DNA of 64,000 bases from Prevotella vespertina (GCF_009728485.1 NZ_VVIQ01000002.1:186001-250000), one strand, 5' to 3'. Numbered from the stretch's first letter, positions 40,277-50,174 are shown. Notes: generated by a model from the letters alone, not told the origin. Made by a program: numbers and translations.

Positions 40277-42487
40277 TCAGTTACCCAATTCTAATTGATT
40301 CTTTACTAAGGCAAAATATTTACCACGTTTAGCAGTCAGTTCCTCGTGTGTACCTACCTCTACAATTTTACCTTCATCCAAAACTACAATTTGGTCGGCA
40401 TCGCGAACAGTGGAAAGGCGGTGTGCCACTACTACAACTGTTTTTCCCTTGTAGAACTCCGAGAGGTTTTCAGTAATGGCTCGTTCATTGTTGGCATCGA
40501 GGGCATTGGTGGCTTCGTCCAAGAATACGAACATCGGATTCTTATAGACTACTCTCGCAATAAGTATGCGTTGCCGTTGCCCCTGACTGATGCCCTGTCC
40601 GTCTTGTCCTATCATCGTGTTGTAAGCCAAAGGCAGGGCTTCTATATAGTCGGCTATGTTTGCTACACGGGCAGCATGACGGATACGTTCGATGTCGGGC
40701 TCATCATCAGATATGGCGATATTTCTCGCTATGGTATCGGAGAACAGATACCCCTCCTGCATCACCGCACCGCATTGACTGCGCCACCAACCGAGATTGT
40801 ATTCATTTAGATTGGCATTGCCTATCTCGATGTTTCCATTCCGTGGCTCATAGAAACCCAAAAGGAGTTTTACGAGCGTGGTCTTTCCACTTCCGCTCGC
40901 TCCCACGATTGCCGTTACCTTACCGTTGGGAATAGAAAGATTGATATTCGACAGAATATTTTTCGGACTGTAGATGTCGTATTTAAAGGATAGGTCTTTT
41001 ATCGTGAGGGAATGTCCCTCGGCTGTTTCGTCCGTATAGGCATTTTGTGTCTTTTCCGCATTTTCTTCGTTGGTTTCGGTATGGATTTCGTTCATGCGGT
41101 CAAGGCTGATGCTCACGTCTTGCCATGAGTAGATGAACTGGATGAGTTGTTCTACGGGGCTGTTGAGTTGCCCGATGATGTACTGTACTGCCAGCATCAT
41201 ACCAAGTGTCATACTGCCATGTATCACGGCAGTGGCAGCAAGTACCGTGATAAGTATGTTTTTTACCTCGTTGATGGTAATGCTTCCGGCTTGTTGTACT
41301 TGCTGAAGATTGAGTGATTGCAGATTAACTTTGAATAAATCGGCTTGCACATCCTCCCACTCCCAGCGTTTTCGCTGCTCACACCCTTGCAACTTGATTT
41401 CCTGCATACCGCCTATGAGTTGGTAGGTAACGTTGCGGTTACGACCAGCCTGCTCGAAATACTTATAGTCCAGCTGTCTGCGTTTTTTTAGAAAGAGGAT
41501 AATCCAGCCTGCGTAAAGCGATGTCCCAAACAAGAAGACAAGGAAGATGCCGAGATTATAGATAGCAAGGACGACACCGAAGACCAGAAATGTGAAGAAA
41601 GAGAAGAGCAGACTTAGACTGCTTGAGGTAAGGAACTGCTCCACACGGCGATGATCTTCAATGCGTTGCAAAAGGTCGCCCATCAATTTGGTGTCGAAGA
41701 ACTTCATCGGCAGTTTCATCAATTTGATGAAGAAATCCGATATGAGCGAGATGTTGATACGTGTGGAGATGTGCAGGAGTATTTTGGAGCGGATAAAGTC
41801 GATGGCAGTACGGCTGAAGAGGAGCATCGTCTCCGCCAACAGCACTAACCACACAAAGCCGATGTCCTTTCCTCCGATACCCGTATCTACTATAGCTTGT
41901 GTCAAGAAAGGAAAGATAAGCTGCAGGAGCGAGCCGAGCAACAAGCCGAGTATCAACTGCGTAAAGAAACGCTTGTACTTCTTTAGGTAGTTCCAAAGAA
42001 ACTTTACTCGGTTTTGCGTGGGGATTGTCTCCTCACTCTTTTGAGCGTAGAATTGCTCCGTTGGCTCAAGGAGCAGGGCTATGCCTTTTTCTTCACCACC
42101 AGTCTTGGTGCTTACCCAATGCTCGCAGAATTCCTCTTTCGTATAGGTTACAAGTCCTTTGCCTGGGTCTGCTACATAGACCGAATATCTACCCTTGCGA
42201 TGCTTTTTTATCTTATAGACAACAACAAAATGATTCTGATTCCAATGGACGATACAAGGCATCGGAGCCTCTTGGGATAGCATTTCAAAACTCAAACGTC
42301 CTCCAATAGTCTTGAAGCCGATGGTTTCTGCTGCCTTGCTAATACCTAACAAAGACACTCCGTCTTTGCCTAAGGAACAGATTTCCCGTAATTGTTCCCT
42401 TTCAACTTTCCGACCATAATGTTTGGCTATTATCGCCAAACAAGAGGGACCGCAATCCATTGCATCTTGTTGTTTAATATATATCAT
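40277..42487 (-). CDS. C39-peptidase ABC exporter (PCAT) for GG-leader peptides
   Basis: The 736-aa protein has an N-terminal C39 peptidase with Cys12 (MDCGPSC), His86 (NQNHFVVVY) and Asp107 (VADPGKG), the expected triad. Then come six membrane spans (about 165-430) and an ABC domain with Walker A GASGSGKTT, signature SQGQRQR and Walker B FVFLDEATNALD. It would cut a leader after Gly-Gly and export the core peptide. The matching substrate is the 72-aa precursor at 46131-46349 in the same operon. Confidence 0.95.
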   Translation of the reverse strand: MIYIKQQDAMDCGPSCLAIIAKHYGRKVEREQLREICSLGKDGVSLLGISKAAETIGFKTIGGRLSFEMLSQEAPMPCIVHWNQNHFVVVYKIKKHRKGRYSVYVADPGKGLVTYTKEEFCEHWVSTKTGGEEKGIALLLEPTEQFYAQKSEETIPTQNRVKFLWNYLKKYKRFFTQLILGLLLGSLLQLIFPFLTQAIVDTGIGGKDIGFVWLVLLAETMLLFSRTAIDFIRSKILLHISTRINISLISDFFIKLMKLPMKFFDTKLMGDLLQRIEDHRRVEQFLTSSSLSLLFSFFTFLVFGVVLAIYNLGIFLVFLFGTSLYAGWIILFLKKRRQLDYKYFEQAGRNRNVTYQLIGGMQEIKLQGCEQRKRWEWEDVQADLFKVNLQSLNLQQVQQAGSITINEVKNILITVLAATAVIHGSMTLGMMLAVQYIIGQLNSPVEQLIQFIYSWQDVSISLDRMNEIHTETNEENAEKTQNAYTDETAEGHSLTIKDLSFKYDIYSPKNILSNINLSIPNGKVTAIVGASGSGKTTLVKLLLGFYEPRNGNIEIGNANLNEYNLGWWRSQCGAVMQEGYLFSDTIARNIAISDDEPDIERIRHAARVANIADYIEALPLAYNTMIGQDGQGISQGQRQRILIARVVYKNPMFVFLDEATNALDANNERAITENLSEFYKGKTVVVVAHRLSTVRDADQIVVLDEGKIVEVGTHEELTAKRGKYFALVKNQLELGN

Positions 42488-42517
42488 AATGATGAATACA
42501 ATAATAACTTGTTACTT

Positions 42518-44815
42518 TTATAATCGTATGATTTCGCTACTTGTTGCTCTTCCTTTATATTTGCTGCGCTGTGGGTTAAATGAATAGCGCAACTGTAGCA
42601 TTACACCCCGTGTATCAAGTTTTCTGTTTTTTGAGTAATAGACATCATTGATGTGGCTGCTCCATCGCTCCTTGTCGGTATTGAATAAATCTGAAATCTT
42701 AATCCACACCGCCAACTTGTTTTTTAGCAAAGAGGCATTCAGACCGATGTCGGTACGGAAAGAGGGTTTGAAATCAGACAAATAGAGATTGCCTGCTGCC
42801 GTTCCCCATATGTCGAACGAAAGATTGACGTGTTTCGAGAGGCGGAAGAGATTATCAAGTTCATAACTGAAATAGGGTTTATTGTAGTTTCTGCCATGAT
42901 ACGTAAAAGTTTGCTTGAATACACTCATTTCAATTTTAGGACGCCAGAATTTTATCGTTGATGAATAACTCACCGTCGCGCTCCATTCCCGATAATGTGG
43001 AATGTTTTCTGTCGTAAACAACATCGCAGAAGTACTCTCTAACTTCTTGGTTGTTCGCATGAGACTGTTCTTATACCAAGTATGTGTTATATCAATCATC
43101 AGACCTTTCCACGAAAACACGTAATCCAGAATATAGTCATTGGCCGACAGCAGCAGTGGGTTGCCTCGTTGATAGGTATATTTGTCCACATATACAGTGC
43201 TGCTGTTTAATTGCCCATAAGAGGGGCGATGAATGGAGGTCGTGTAACTCAATGACATGGAGACAGCATTCTTGTCATAATCTATCTGCAAGTAGGGTAA
43301 AATTTTCTTATAGTCTTTACTAACCTCCTCATTGAGCTTTTCATTATGAAAGTATTGATAATTGACAATTTCTATGCGCCCTCCCGCTTCTATGGAAAAA
43401 TGCCCGAAAGTCTTCGACAGTGAAGAAAAGAGCCCCCACAATCTTTGGCAGTTTTCATCTTCGCTTTCATTTAAAGCTGTATTGCTCGTTTTGTTTGCAT
43501 GATATGAATATTTGTTTTTCGTGAAAGAAAATTCCAAACCATAATGTAGCTCTCCACCCCACAATGGATTAAGGATTTCAGCCTTGCCTGTATATAGGTG
43601 ATAATCGGATTTATTTTTGGAATCCACATCTTTTTTCTGTGTCCAGGAGGTTTCGTATTGAGAAAGTGCTTTCCCTTGCATATAATCAACATTCATAGTC
43701 AATCTATTACCTTTCCCCCAGGAGGTGATGTAATAGGCATTCAGTGCATGATTTGTTTTTTCATTTTTTCCCAGCAGCATGACATCTTCCGAATATTTTG
43801 TGGCATTATTCACTGAATATATGCTGGTTCCGCTCATTTCATCTCTGTTGGATGGTGTCCGGGAAAAGTTGTATTTCATGCCAAAGTCATTTTTCCCATT
43901 GTTGGAAAAGTTGAACCCCGAGCTTACATTGAATGACTTGTTTCTAATATTATTGTTGAACGATTGGTCTACATTGATGGCGTTACTGTTATGGTCAAAA
44001 TCAATCAAATTTCCTGTCGAACTTTCTTTGCTATCATATCGGAAGTCCATACCACCGAAAAAATCCCAATTTCTCAAGCGATAGTTCAACTTTCCAAACT
44101 CTAAATGATTGAAATGTTTTACCAGAGTTTCGCATGCTGTAAGATTGACGCTCAAGCCTTCACCTTTCCGGATAGTCCTTATGTTGATGACTGCTTTTAC
44201 GTTGTTTCCATAGTCCGTACCTGGATGAAGATTGATTTCAACATTTTTTACCTCATCACTGGAAAGTTTTTGCAACTCACCTACATCGTTGATCTTGATG
44301 TTATCTATATAAATCAGGGGTGTTCCTCTGCCAAAGACAGAGATACCTTCCGTCGTACGGCTGACAAAAGGCATCATGGACAGAACCTGAATGGCATCTC
44401 CTGTTCGTGCCAACAAGGTGTGCTGCACATTGACTTGCATTTTCCCTCGATTCATTTGAATGACAGGACGTTTCCCGGACACTACCACTTCATTCAGTTG
44501 TTGTGTCTCTTCAATGAGTATAATGGTTCCCATATCCACACGAGGAGTCAAATATATGTTTTTGTAGCCAATACTGCTTATCTTGATAAGACAGTCATCC
44601 AAAGACAATTTCTTCGGATTCGACAGCAGAAAATGCCCATCATCAGCTGTTACTGCTCCTGAAATAAAAGTACTGTCTGATTTTGTCAGCAGGACGACAT
44701 TGGCATAAGCAACCATCTCGCCACGCTCATTAGACACTTGTCCTCGTATCTCCTGTGCATTGAGAGACAAGTTCAATAATAAACTTAGGATTATTAGAAA
44801 AAGTTCTTTCTTCAT
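42518..44815 (-). CDS. Outer-membrane TonB-receptor-like beta-barrel protein
   Basis: The 765-aa protein has a signal peptide (KKELFLIILSLLLNLSLNAQ), a carboxypeptidase-regulatory-like domain (EIRGQVSNERGEMVAYANVV) and a plug-like segment (ELNEVVV-type QQLNEVVVSGKRPVIQMNRG). A long beta-barrel rich in aromatic and Asn residues follows. It lacks an obvious DUF4480-type TonB box. It sits between the maturase and exporter genes. It may carry the peptide across the outer membrane, serve as an immunity or uptake receptor, or import a precursor; the operon position supports the first two. Confidence 0.8.
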   Translation of the reverse strand: MKKELFLIILSLLLNLSLNAQEIRGQVSNERGEMVAYANVVLLTKSDSTFISGAVTADDGHFLLSNPKKLSLDDCLIKISSIGYKNIYLTPRVDMGTIILIEETQQLNEVVVSGKRPVIQMNRGKMQVNVQHTLLARTGDAIQVLSMMPFVSRTTEGISVFGRGTPLIYIDNIKINDVGELQKLSSDEVKNVEINLHPGTDYGNNVKAVINIRTIRKGEGLSVNLTACETLVKHFNHLEFGKLNYRLRNWDFFGGMDFRYDSKESSTGNLIDFDHNSNAINVDQSFNNNIRNKSFNVSSGFNFSNNGKNDFGMKYNFSRTPSNRDEMSGTSIYSVNNATKYSEDVMLLGKNEKTNHALNAYYITSWGKGNRLTMNVDYMQGKALSQYETSWTQKKDVDSKNKSDYHLYTGKAEILNPLWGGELHYGLEFSFTKNKYSYHANKTSNTALNESEDENCQRLWGLFSSLSKTFGHFSIEAGGRIEIVNYQYFHNEKLNEEVSKDYKKILPYLQIDYDKNAVSMSLSYTTSIHRPSYGQLNSSTVYVDKYTYQRGNPLLLSANDYILDYVFSWKGLMIDITHTWYKNSLMRTTKKLESTSAMLFTTENIPHYREWSATVSYSSTIKFWRPKIEMSVFKQTFTYHGRNYNKPYFSYELDNLFRLSKHVNLSFDIWGTAAGNLYLSDFKPSFRTDIGLNASLLKNKLAVWIKISDLFNTDKERWSSHINDVYYSKNRKLDTRGVMLQLRYSFNPQRSKYKGRATSSEIIRL

Positions 44816-46062
44816 AACTTCATCTGAGATAAAATCTTGTCAATATGTGTTTTATAAAAAGAGCAGGCTACCTTGTTTACACCTTGGTCAATTTCTCTAT
44901 CAAGAGGACAGCCTCCTCCACAAACAGGTAAGACGGGACAGTCAATACATTCAGAATTTTCAAGATGATTGGCCGTGAAAAAACAAGAAGACAATCTTTC
45001 CAGTGATATACTTTCTTTTATAATATTTCCTATGGATTTATTTTTATTCCCGACATGTTCTATACATTTGAAAATTTCTCCATCTGGCGTTATTGCATAT
45101 GTTCCTACAGAGTTATACATACAGGGGGAAGCAATATCAGGGAGGAATAAGTTTCTTTTGTTATTAATTTTTAGTTCATCAATCCGCATTAAGTAATCAA
45201 AATAATCTTGATGATTCATACAAGAACCTTGTGTATCAAAATTAGTACGGTCTTTCACTATATTGTAATTTAATTGTATTCTTTTTTTCTTCATTTGAGA
45301 AGGGAATTCTTGATTAAAGAAAACTAATAATTTCTCATACTCTTGGAAGTTTGTCTTATCAATCGCTACCTGTATGGTTATGGGAATGGAAGTCTCAGAT
45401 AACAATCGTTTGATGCCTGAAATTATAATATTAAATGAGCCTTTCCCTGAATGAAAATATCTTCTGCTATCATGTATTGTTTTTGTTCCATCCATTGAAA
45501 TCTGAATGAACTCTATAGATATTTTTTTGAGAATATCAATAGCATGGCTATTCAATAAACTACCATTAGTAATCATTGATGATGAATAGTTAACATGCTC
45601 CATTTCTAATTTTTTGGTAATATTTTCTATAGTCCTTATATTCAATAATGGCTCTCCTCCAAACCAAATTATAGAAATCTTTTTCTCTTTGTTTTTCACT
45701 AAGAAGCGGATAATCGCATCTTCCACATCTTCTGTCATGTTAATTTTTCTTTTATTTCCAGCTTCAAAGCAATAAGAACATGAGAAGTTGCAGTTCATTG
45801 TTGGACAGATATAAAGCACTATTCGATTATTACGAAACATTTTGGAATACTGAATGTATTTATATTTTTGTATTTCTTCTTTTCTTTCATTTATAATAAT
45901 TCCCATATCAATTAATTGCTTAATTATATCTGAATTATTTTCTATTGTGAATAAACCATTAAAGATGTCATTATCAAGTTGTACTAATGCACTTGTGAAA
46001 GTGTTGAAAATGGAAACTTTTCCATCTCTCTTTGCGTAAATATTATATTTAGAAAATTCCAT
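44812..46062 (-). CDS. Radical SAM/SPASM peptide maturase
   Basis: The 416-aa protein has the radical SAM cluster C91-x3-C95-x2-C98 (CNFSCSYC), IIWFGGEPLLN (GGE motif) and a C-terminal SPASM domain with CMYNSVGTYAITPDGEIFKC and CIDCPVLPVCGGGCPLDRE. The N-terminal 80 residues may be a leader-recognition domain. Such enzymes install thioether or C-C crosslinks in ribosomal peptides. The likely substrate is the Cys-containing precursor 68 bp upstream. It overlaps the next gene by 4 bp. Confidence 0.9.
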   Translation of the reverse strand: MEFSKYNIYAKRDGKVSIFNTFTSALVQLDNDIFNGLFTIENNSDIIKQLIDMGIIINERKEEIQKYKYIQYSKMFRNNRIVLYICPTMNCNFSCSYCFEAGNKRKINMTEDVEDAIIRFLVKNKEKKISIIWFGGEPLLNIRTIENITKKLEMEHVNYSSSMITNGSLLNSHAIDILKKISIEFIQISMDGTKTIHDSRRYFHSGKGSFNIIISGIKRLLSETSIPITIQVAIDKTNFQEYEKLLVFFNQEFPSQMKKKRIQLNYNIVKDRTNFDTQGSCMNHQDYFDYLMRIDELKINNKRNLFLPDIASPCMYNSVGTYAITPDGEIFKCIEHVGNKNKSIGNIIKESISLERLSSCFFTANHLENSECIDCPVLPVCGGGCPLDREIDQGVNKVACSFYKTHIDKILSQMKL

Positions 46063-46130
46063 TGATAATATCTAAATTATAATGGAAAGGTGTAGTTGAC
46101 TCAATCCCACACCTTTCCATAGTTAATAAA

Positions 46131-46349
46131 TTATGGGGATAGAGTTACTGATGCTTCCGAATCCTCAGATCCATCTGTTAAAAAAGCAGGGCCTTGATAA
46201 CCACATTTACATTCCATAGAAGTATAGCCTTTTTTGCAAGAAACTTCTACCTGAGAATCGACACCTCCAGTAAGGAAGTTCATCTCTTCATCACTCATGG
46301 GGTTTAATAAATCTGTTCGCCCACGGTTTAAGATTTTTAAATCGTTCAT
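46131..46349 (-). CDS. GG-leader precursor peptide of a modified natural product
   Basis: The 72-aa peptide has a leader ending DEEMNFLTGG (Gly28-Gly29), the TIGR04149-type GG-Bacteroidales leader. The predicted core is 43 residues with Cys38, Cys47 and Cys49 in SCKKGYTSMECKCGYQG and an acidic Ser-rich tail. The C39 exporter should cut after Gly29; the rSAM enzyme probably acts on the Cys region. No second precursor gene is seen. The modification and activity are unknown. Confidence 0.85.
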   Translation of the reverse strand: MNDLKILNRGRTDLLNPMSDEEMNFLTGGVDSQVEVSCKKGYTSMECKCGYQGPAFLTDGSEDSEASVTLSP

Positions 46350-46586
46350 AATTTCCTTTTAATTATGTTTTTCTACTCGTGTCGCCTTTTGAATCCGCGT
46401 CCTTTATTTCATACAGCTTTCCGATAAAGTCGGTAAGGAAATTGCTGCACTGTAATCAATTTTACAGCTTCCAAACGACTAAGTTTGTGTTTTAAATCTC
46501 TGATTGCGTTTTTTGATTTACTTACTAATACTTCTCATACAAAACCTTATTACGTCCTTGCAAGAGAGCAATAAGTTAGTTTCTAC
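46350..46586 (-). promoter_or_regulatory. Leader region upstream of the precursor gene
   Basis: This 237-bp gap between the KAS III gene and the precursor has no full gene. Its stretch around 46415-46475 (TTTCATACAG, ATTGCTGCACTG, TTCCAA, plus-strand reading) recurs at 51543-51610 upstream of the lipoprotein gene. A frame with GKLYE can be read on the minus strand in both copies but lacks a start. It is either a conserved regulatory leader or the remnant of a small gene. Confidence 0.45.
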
Positions 46587-47726
46587 TTAGTCAGCAGTAA
46601 GCAATACCGTTCCATATGAGAACCTTCCACTCTCGGGTACAAGGAGAAGTATCTTGTCCCCTTGCTTTATTTCCTTTGTCCTTATGAGTTCTTCCAATCC
46701 GACATAAATGGCTGCTGAACCGATGTTGCCGACAGAAGTCAGATTTGTAAACCATTTCTCTTTTGTCAGAGCAATATTACGAGTAGCTATTTCATCATTT
46801 AATTTCTCATAGAAAAACATTGATGATACATGAGGTATGACATAATCTATCTCTTCTGCTTTTACATGATGTTTGGCAAGTACGGTTTCGATATGGTCAA
46901 CCCAATACTTGATAATGTATTTCTTTAGCTGCCGAATGTCCTGTTTGCCCACAAGTACGGCACGCTCCTTAATCTCATCAGGAGAGAACTCTTTCCAGCT
47001 TTTGAGTCGTCCGTTTTCTTGCAACTCTGATGCCATAAACATACAGGTCGGTAGTTCGTTGGCATAGGAAATCATATCAACCCATTCGATTTTGAGAGGA
47101 CATATTCCTTCGGGATGATCTTGCACCAATACCGCTCCTGCACCATCAGAAAGCATAAATCGCATAAAATCCTTCTCAAAAGCCATATAAGGGTCTTTGT
47201 CAGGATTGTCATGTGTAGCTTCATACTCAGGGTCATAAAATTTGGATACCAATGCAGGTGAAGTTAATTCTGATGCCACGCATACAGCTTTTTGATGCAG
47301 TCCTGCAAGAATATTGCTATAGCATATTTTCAATGCCTGCAATGAGGTAAGGCATACACCTGCAGAGGAAAATATTTCCATAGGATAGTTGGCTAATTCT
47401 CCATGAACCATAGACGCATGGGAAGGAAGCAATTGATCGGGTGTGCTTGTCCCACAAGCCAAAAGGGTCAAGTCGTCAGGAATATTTCCATTTTCAAACA
47501 GCCCACATACGGCTTCTTTTGCCAATTCTGCATTCGAGTGTGTTAGGCTTTGATTTTTGTCCAACCCGTAATATCTCGTTTTGATGCCATTTTGTCTAAG
47601 GACAATGGAACGAACCCTTGACGGATTTCCACCAATTTTTCCGATATAGTCTTCCATATCCTCATTGGCGATGGGAGAATTAGGAAGATATGCCGATACG
47701 CTATTGATATATGCTGCTTTTTCCAT
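46587..47726 (-). CDS. 3-oxoacyl-ACP synthase III-like enzyme (FabH/DarB-type)
   Basis: The 379-aa thiolase-fold protein has the active-site Cys125 (SSAGVCLTS), a His in YVIPHVSS and an Asn in SVGNIGSAA, so the KAS III Cys-His-Asn triad is complete. The long form, beginning INSVSAYLPNSPI, is closer to DarB-like or specialised KAS III enzymes than to housekeeping FabH. It lies 7 bp after the TetR gene and upstream of the peptide genes. It could acylate the peptide or make a small signal or lipid. A decayed copy of its 3' end lies at 51732-51851. Confidence 0.85.
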   Translation of the reverse strand: MEKAAYINSVSAYLPNSPIANEDMEDYIGKIGGNPSRVRSIVLRQNGIKTRYYGLDKNQSLTHSNAELAKEAVCGLFENGNIPDDLTLLACGTSTPDQLLPSHASMVHGELANYPMEIFSSAGVCLTSLQALKICYSNILAGLHQKAVCVASELTSPALVSKFYDPEYEATHDNPDKDPYMAFEKDFMRFMLSDGAGAVLVQDHPEGICPLKIEWVDMISYANELPTCMFMASELQENGRLKSWKEFSPDEIKERAVLVGKQDIRQLKKYIIKYWVDHIETVLAKHHVKAEEIDYVIPHVSSMFFYEKLNDEIATRNIALTKEKWFTNLTSVGNIGSAAIYVGLEELIRTKEIKQGDKILLLVPESGRFSYGTVLLTAD

Positions 47727-47733
47727 AGGAATA

Positions 47734-48360
47734 TTATTTGGTTATTAAATAGTATATTGTGTATATTTGCTCTTTCAATTCGGAAATAGAAAGTTGGCTG
47801 CTCAATGCACTTCTGTATGACAATCCAAGATATATATTTCTAATGGAAGATATAATCTTTTCTGTTTCCACAGTTTGAGTAATCTCTCCTTTCTGTTTGG
47901 CAAGCTCTATCACCTCTTTCCACTCAAGGCTCTTTCTTTTCTCGTATTCTTGAAACTTCTCTTTCCAATCCGGATAGTTGTCTTTCAGATACAAGATAAA
48001 TGACATGAAATTGGCAGGAGTGACTGTGCCTTTTGTCATTATAAAAAATGATTTCATACGGCGACCGATGTTTTCTACACGATTATCAATAAAGTCCTTT
48101 AATGGTGTAGAGCTTGTAAGTTCAAGAAAGTCTGTAGCATCATTTGTCAAGAATTCAAATACAAACCTATCAACGGCATGATTGAATATATCCTCCTTAT
48201 TCTTGAAGTGATGAAACATATTGCCACGAGAAATGCCGGTAGCTTCCACTAAATCCGAAAATGATACTGCTGCATAACCTTTTTTCAGAAACAGCCTGAA
48301 CGATTCATTAAGGATAATGTCCCTTTTGCTTATGCTTTCTTTATCTATTTGTTTTTCCAT
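47734..48360 (-). CDS. TetR-family regulator
   Basis: I start the gene at the ATG at 48358-48360 (MEKQIDKESISKRDIILNES), because upstream in-frame codons overlap a palindromic operator. The HTH is FSDLVEATGISRGNMFHHFK. The ligand domain is unassigned. First gene of the operon, it probably represses it through the palindrome at 48385-48402. Confidence 0.85.
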   Translation of the reverse strand: MEKQIDKESISKRDIILNESFRLFLKKGYAAVSFSDLVEATGISRGNMFHHFKNKEDIFNHAVDRFVFEFLTNDATDFLELTSSTPLKDFIDNRVENIGRRMKSFFIMTKGTVTPANFMSFILYLKDNYPDWKEKFQEYEKRKSLEWKEVIELAKQKGEITQTVETEKIISSIRNIYLGLSYRSALSSQLSISELKEQIYTIYYLITK

Positions 48361-48384
48361 TATTTCATAGTTGCTAAATTCAAA

Positions 48385-48402
48385 ACAGAACGTTTGTTCT
48401 GT
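48385..48402. promoter_or_regulatory. Palindromic operator for the TetR regulator
   Basis: ACAGAAC-GTTT-GTTCTGT has perfect 7-bp arms, 25 bp upstream of the tetR start. The same site, with one change, is kept at 51974-51991 upstream of the decayed tetR copy. Confidence 0.7.
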
Positions 48403-48589
48403 GTTTATAAGTGCAATATTATGCAAATTATTTCAATCCGCCAAATATTTCGGGGAATTTTTCTTCAAAAAGTTTCATTTCTCTCTTTTTTTGCATTTTG
48501 CAATAGAAAAATAGTTGTTTCTATTCATTTTTGCTGATTAGGCAATAAGGCTAAAAAAATCTGACAAATTACTTCCATTAAAATTAGTT

Positions 48590-48835
48590 GGTAATGATTT
48601 TAAGTGCTCCTACAATTTATTTCCGTAAAAACACACTGCTTTCATCAGAAAATATTATCTTTGCATTATCAATTTAAGTGTTCTTTGGGGCGCTGCAGAA
48701 TAAAGAAAGGGAAAGAAACTCACTCGTTTCTAACTCGTTCGGCTTTTATTATTCTATATTATGTTTTCCATTTATAATCAGCAGATTACATCCACTTCTA
48801 TTACTTTTTATGCGGAGGGAAAACTTTTGGTTCTT
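48590..48835 (+). promoter_or_regulatory. Promoter-leader repeat, copy 1
   Basis: TATCTTTG (48656-48663) is a perfect -7 box on the plus strand. The following ~70 bp (TTCTTTGG, GCAGAATAAAGAAAGGGAAA, then GAAAC...GTTTC) recur in copies 2 and 3. Downstream bases up to TGCGGAG (about 48817) are also shared with copy 3. No gene follows on this strand. Confidence 0.6.
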
Positions 48836-49424
48836 CCGTTAAATGTGTGGACGCTTTTCGTAGTGCTTTAACGTAAGAGCCAAAGTTACTCATTAAACAA
48901 AAATATAGCTGAGACTGTCAACTATCTATCCTATTTTCATCCTCTTTCATTGAAAATCTTTTCGTTTTAAGACTTCGAAATCTGCAGACAAGGATTTGAA
49001 AAACCATTACATAATATCAAAGAAAACACCTATAACGAACGGCAAAATACACACATGAAGCAGGTTTGCAATCAACAGGGTATCAATTAGTTACCAAGTA
49101 TAAAGTAAAAGGTGCCTAATTGGACTTCAAAAGGGCGTTAGCAAGGGTCTTAAAGAGCATCTTTTGCAAGCCAAAAGGGCGTCTTTTAGAAGCCAAGCTG
49201 TACAAAAATAGTTTACAAACATGGTTTAATAAGGGAATAAGCAGGTTATAGACGACAGATAGACATCACACCTAATTACATTTATCGTATAGTTTACCCC
49301 CTCCTTATAAAACAATCTTATTGGAGGTAAGCTTACCATGTATGTGGATTAATCTCATTCTATTAACAATCTACACATTTAACGGAAGAACCAAACTTTT
49401 ACCGGACAACAATAAATAAAAAAT
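48836..49424. other. Gene-free stretch with Prevotella-type repeats
   Basis: I see no gene. AAAAGGGCGT occurs at 49129 and 49173 within a low-complexity run (GGGCG...TCTTTTGCAAGCC, TCTTTTAGAAGCC) of the kind scattered between Prevotella genes. It lies between the copy-1 promoter and the terminator at 49425. Confidence 0.5.
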
Positions 49425-49467
49425 GACCATTTCTGTACTCGATTTTGAGTAAAGAAATGGTCTTTTC
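49425..49467 (+). terminator. Strong plus-strand terminator
   Basis: GACCATTTCT (49425-49434) pairs exactly with AGAAATGGTC (49453-49462). The loop contains a second ACTC/GAGT stem, and TTTTC follows. It could end a transcript begun at 48.66 kb. Confidence 0.75.
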
Positions 49468-49579
49468 TTTGCCTTTAGAAGAGCCCTACTTATAGATTGA
49501 AAGTTTTCAAGTTATTAATGTGCATTTTGACACACCCTCCCTTTTTATTAACCTCCTTATTTTTCAAATCTTTAGCATC

Positions 49580-50170
49580 CTAATCAAAAACATAGGTAAT
49601 ACGTGCAAAAAGGGAATGGCTTCCATCAAAATCTCCCAAATATCGGAAGGTATATCCTGCTCCTATCTTCCAATGATTAGCAACTATAAAGTCTATTCCA
49701 GTAGAAGGGGAGATAATATAAGACGTATGTTTTATATCTATACGTTCTGTGCCGTTGTTAGGCGTAAAGTGTTCGTAGCTTCCATCAATAATGCCAATAC
49801 CACCACACAATTGCAAATAGTAGTTGAACAGTTTTGTTGATATAACATTAAAACCGAACCCCGTACTTATTGAATAGTCTTTACGAGACATAGATAAAAT
49901 CCGATTACCTTCAGGAATATTCGTCAATTTCAATTCTGTACCATCATCGGTAGCTCCGAATAAGTCGGTAGTCCAAAAAAGACGATTGCTGATATAATAC
50001 TTGGATAGAAAACCGATGCCAAAGCCCGAACTGAATGAGTTTTCGTATGGATTGCCGATTTTTGTATAGGTTTGCAAACCTCCATACATGCCTAATTCCA
50101 ATGTTTTCTTTTGGGCTGCTATAGGCAAAGTCAAAATTAGCGAAAATAAAATAATTGTAATCCTTTTCAT
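49580..50170 (-). CDS. Outer-membrane beta-barrel protein
   Basis: The 196-aa protein has a signal peptide (ITIILFSLILTLPIAAQ) and alternating beta strands with glycine/aromatic patterns (LELGMYGGLQTYTKIG, YYLQLCGGIGIIDGSY, KIGAGYTFRYLGDF), typical of small 8-stranded porin-like barrels. It follows a lipoprotein gene by 4 bp. It is probably a partner of that lipoprotein on the surface. Confidence 0.75.
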   Translation of the reverse strand: MKRITIILFSLILTLPIAAQKKTLELGMYGGLQTYTKIGNPYENSFSSGFGIGFLSKYYISNRLFWTTDLFGATDDGTELKLTNIPEGNRILSMSRKDYSISTGFGFNVISTKLFNYYLQLCGGIGIIDGSYEHFTPNNGTERIDIKHTSYIISPSTGIDFIVANHWKIGAGYTFRYLGDFDGSHSLFARITYVFD

Positions 50171-50174
50171 ATTT

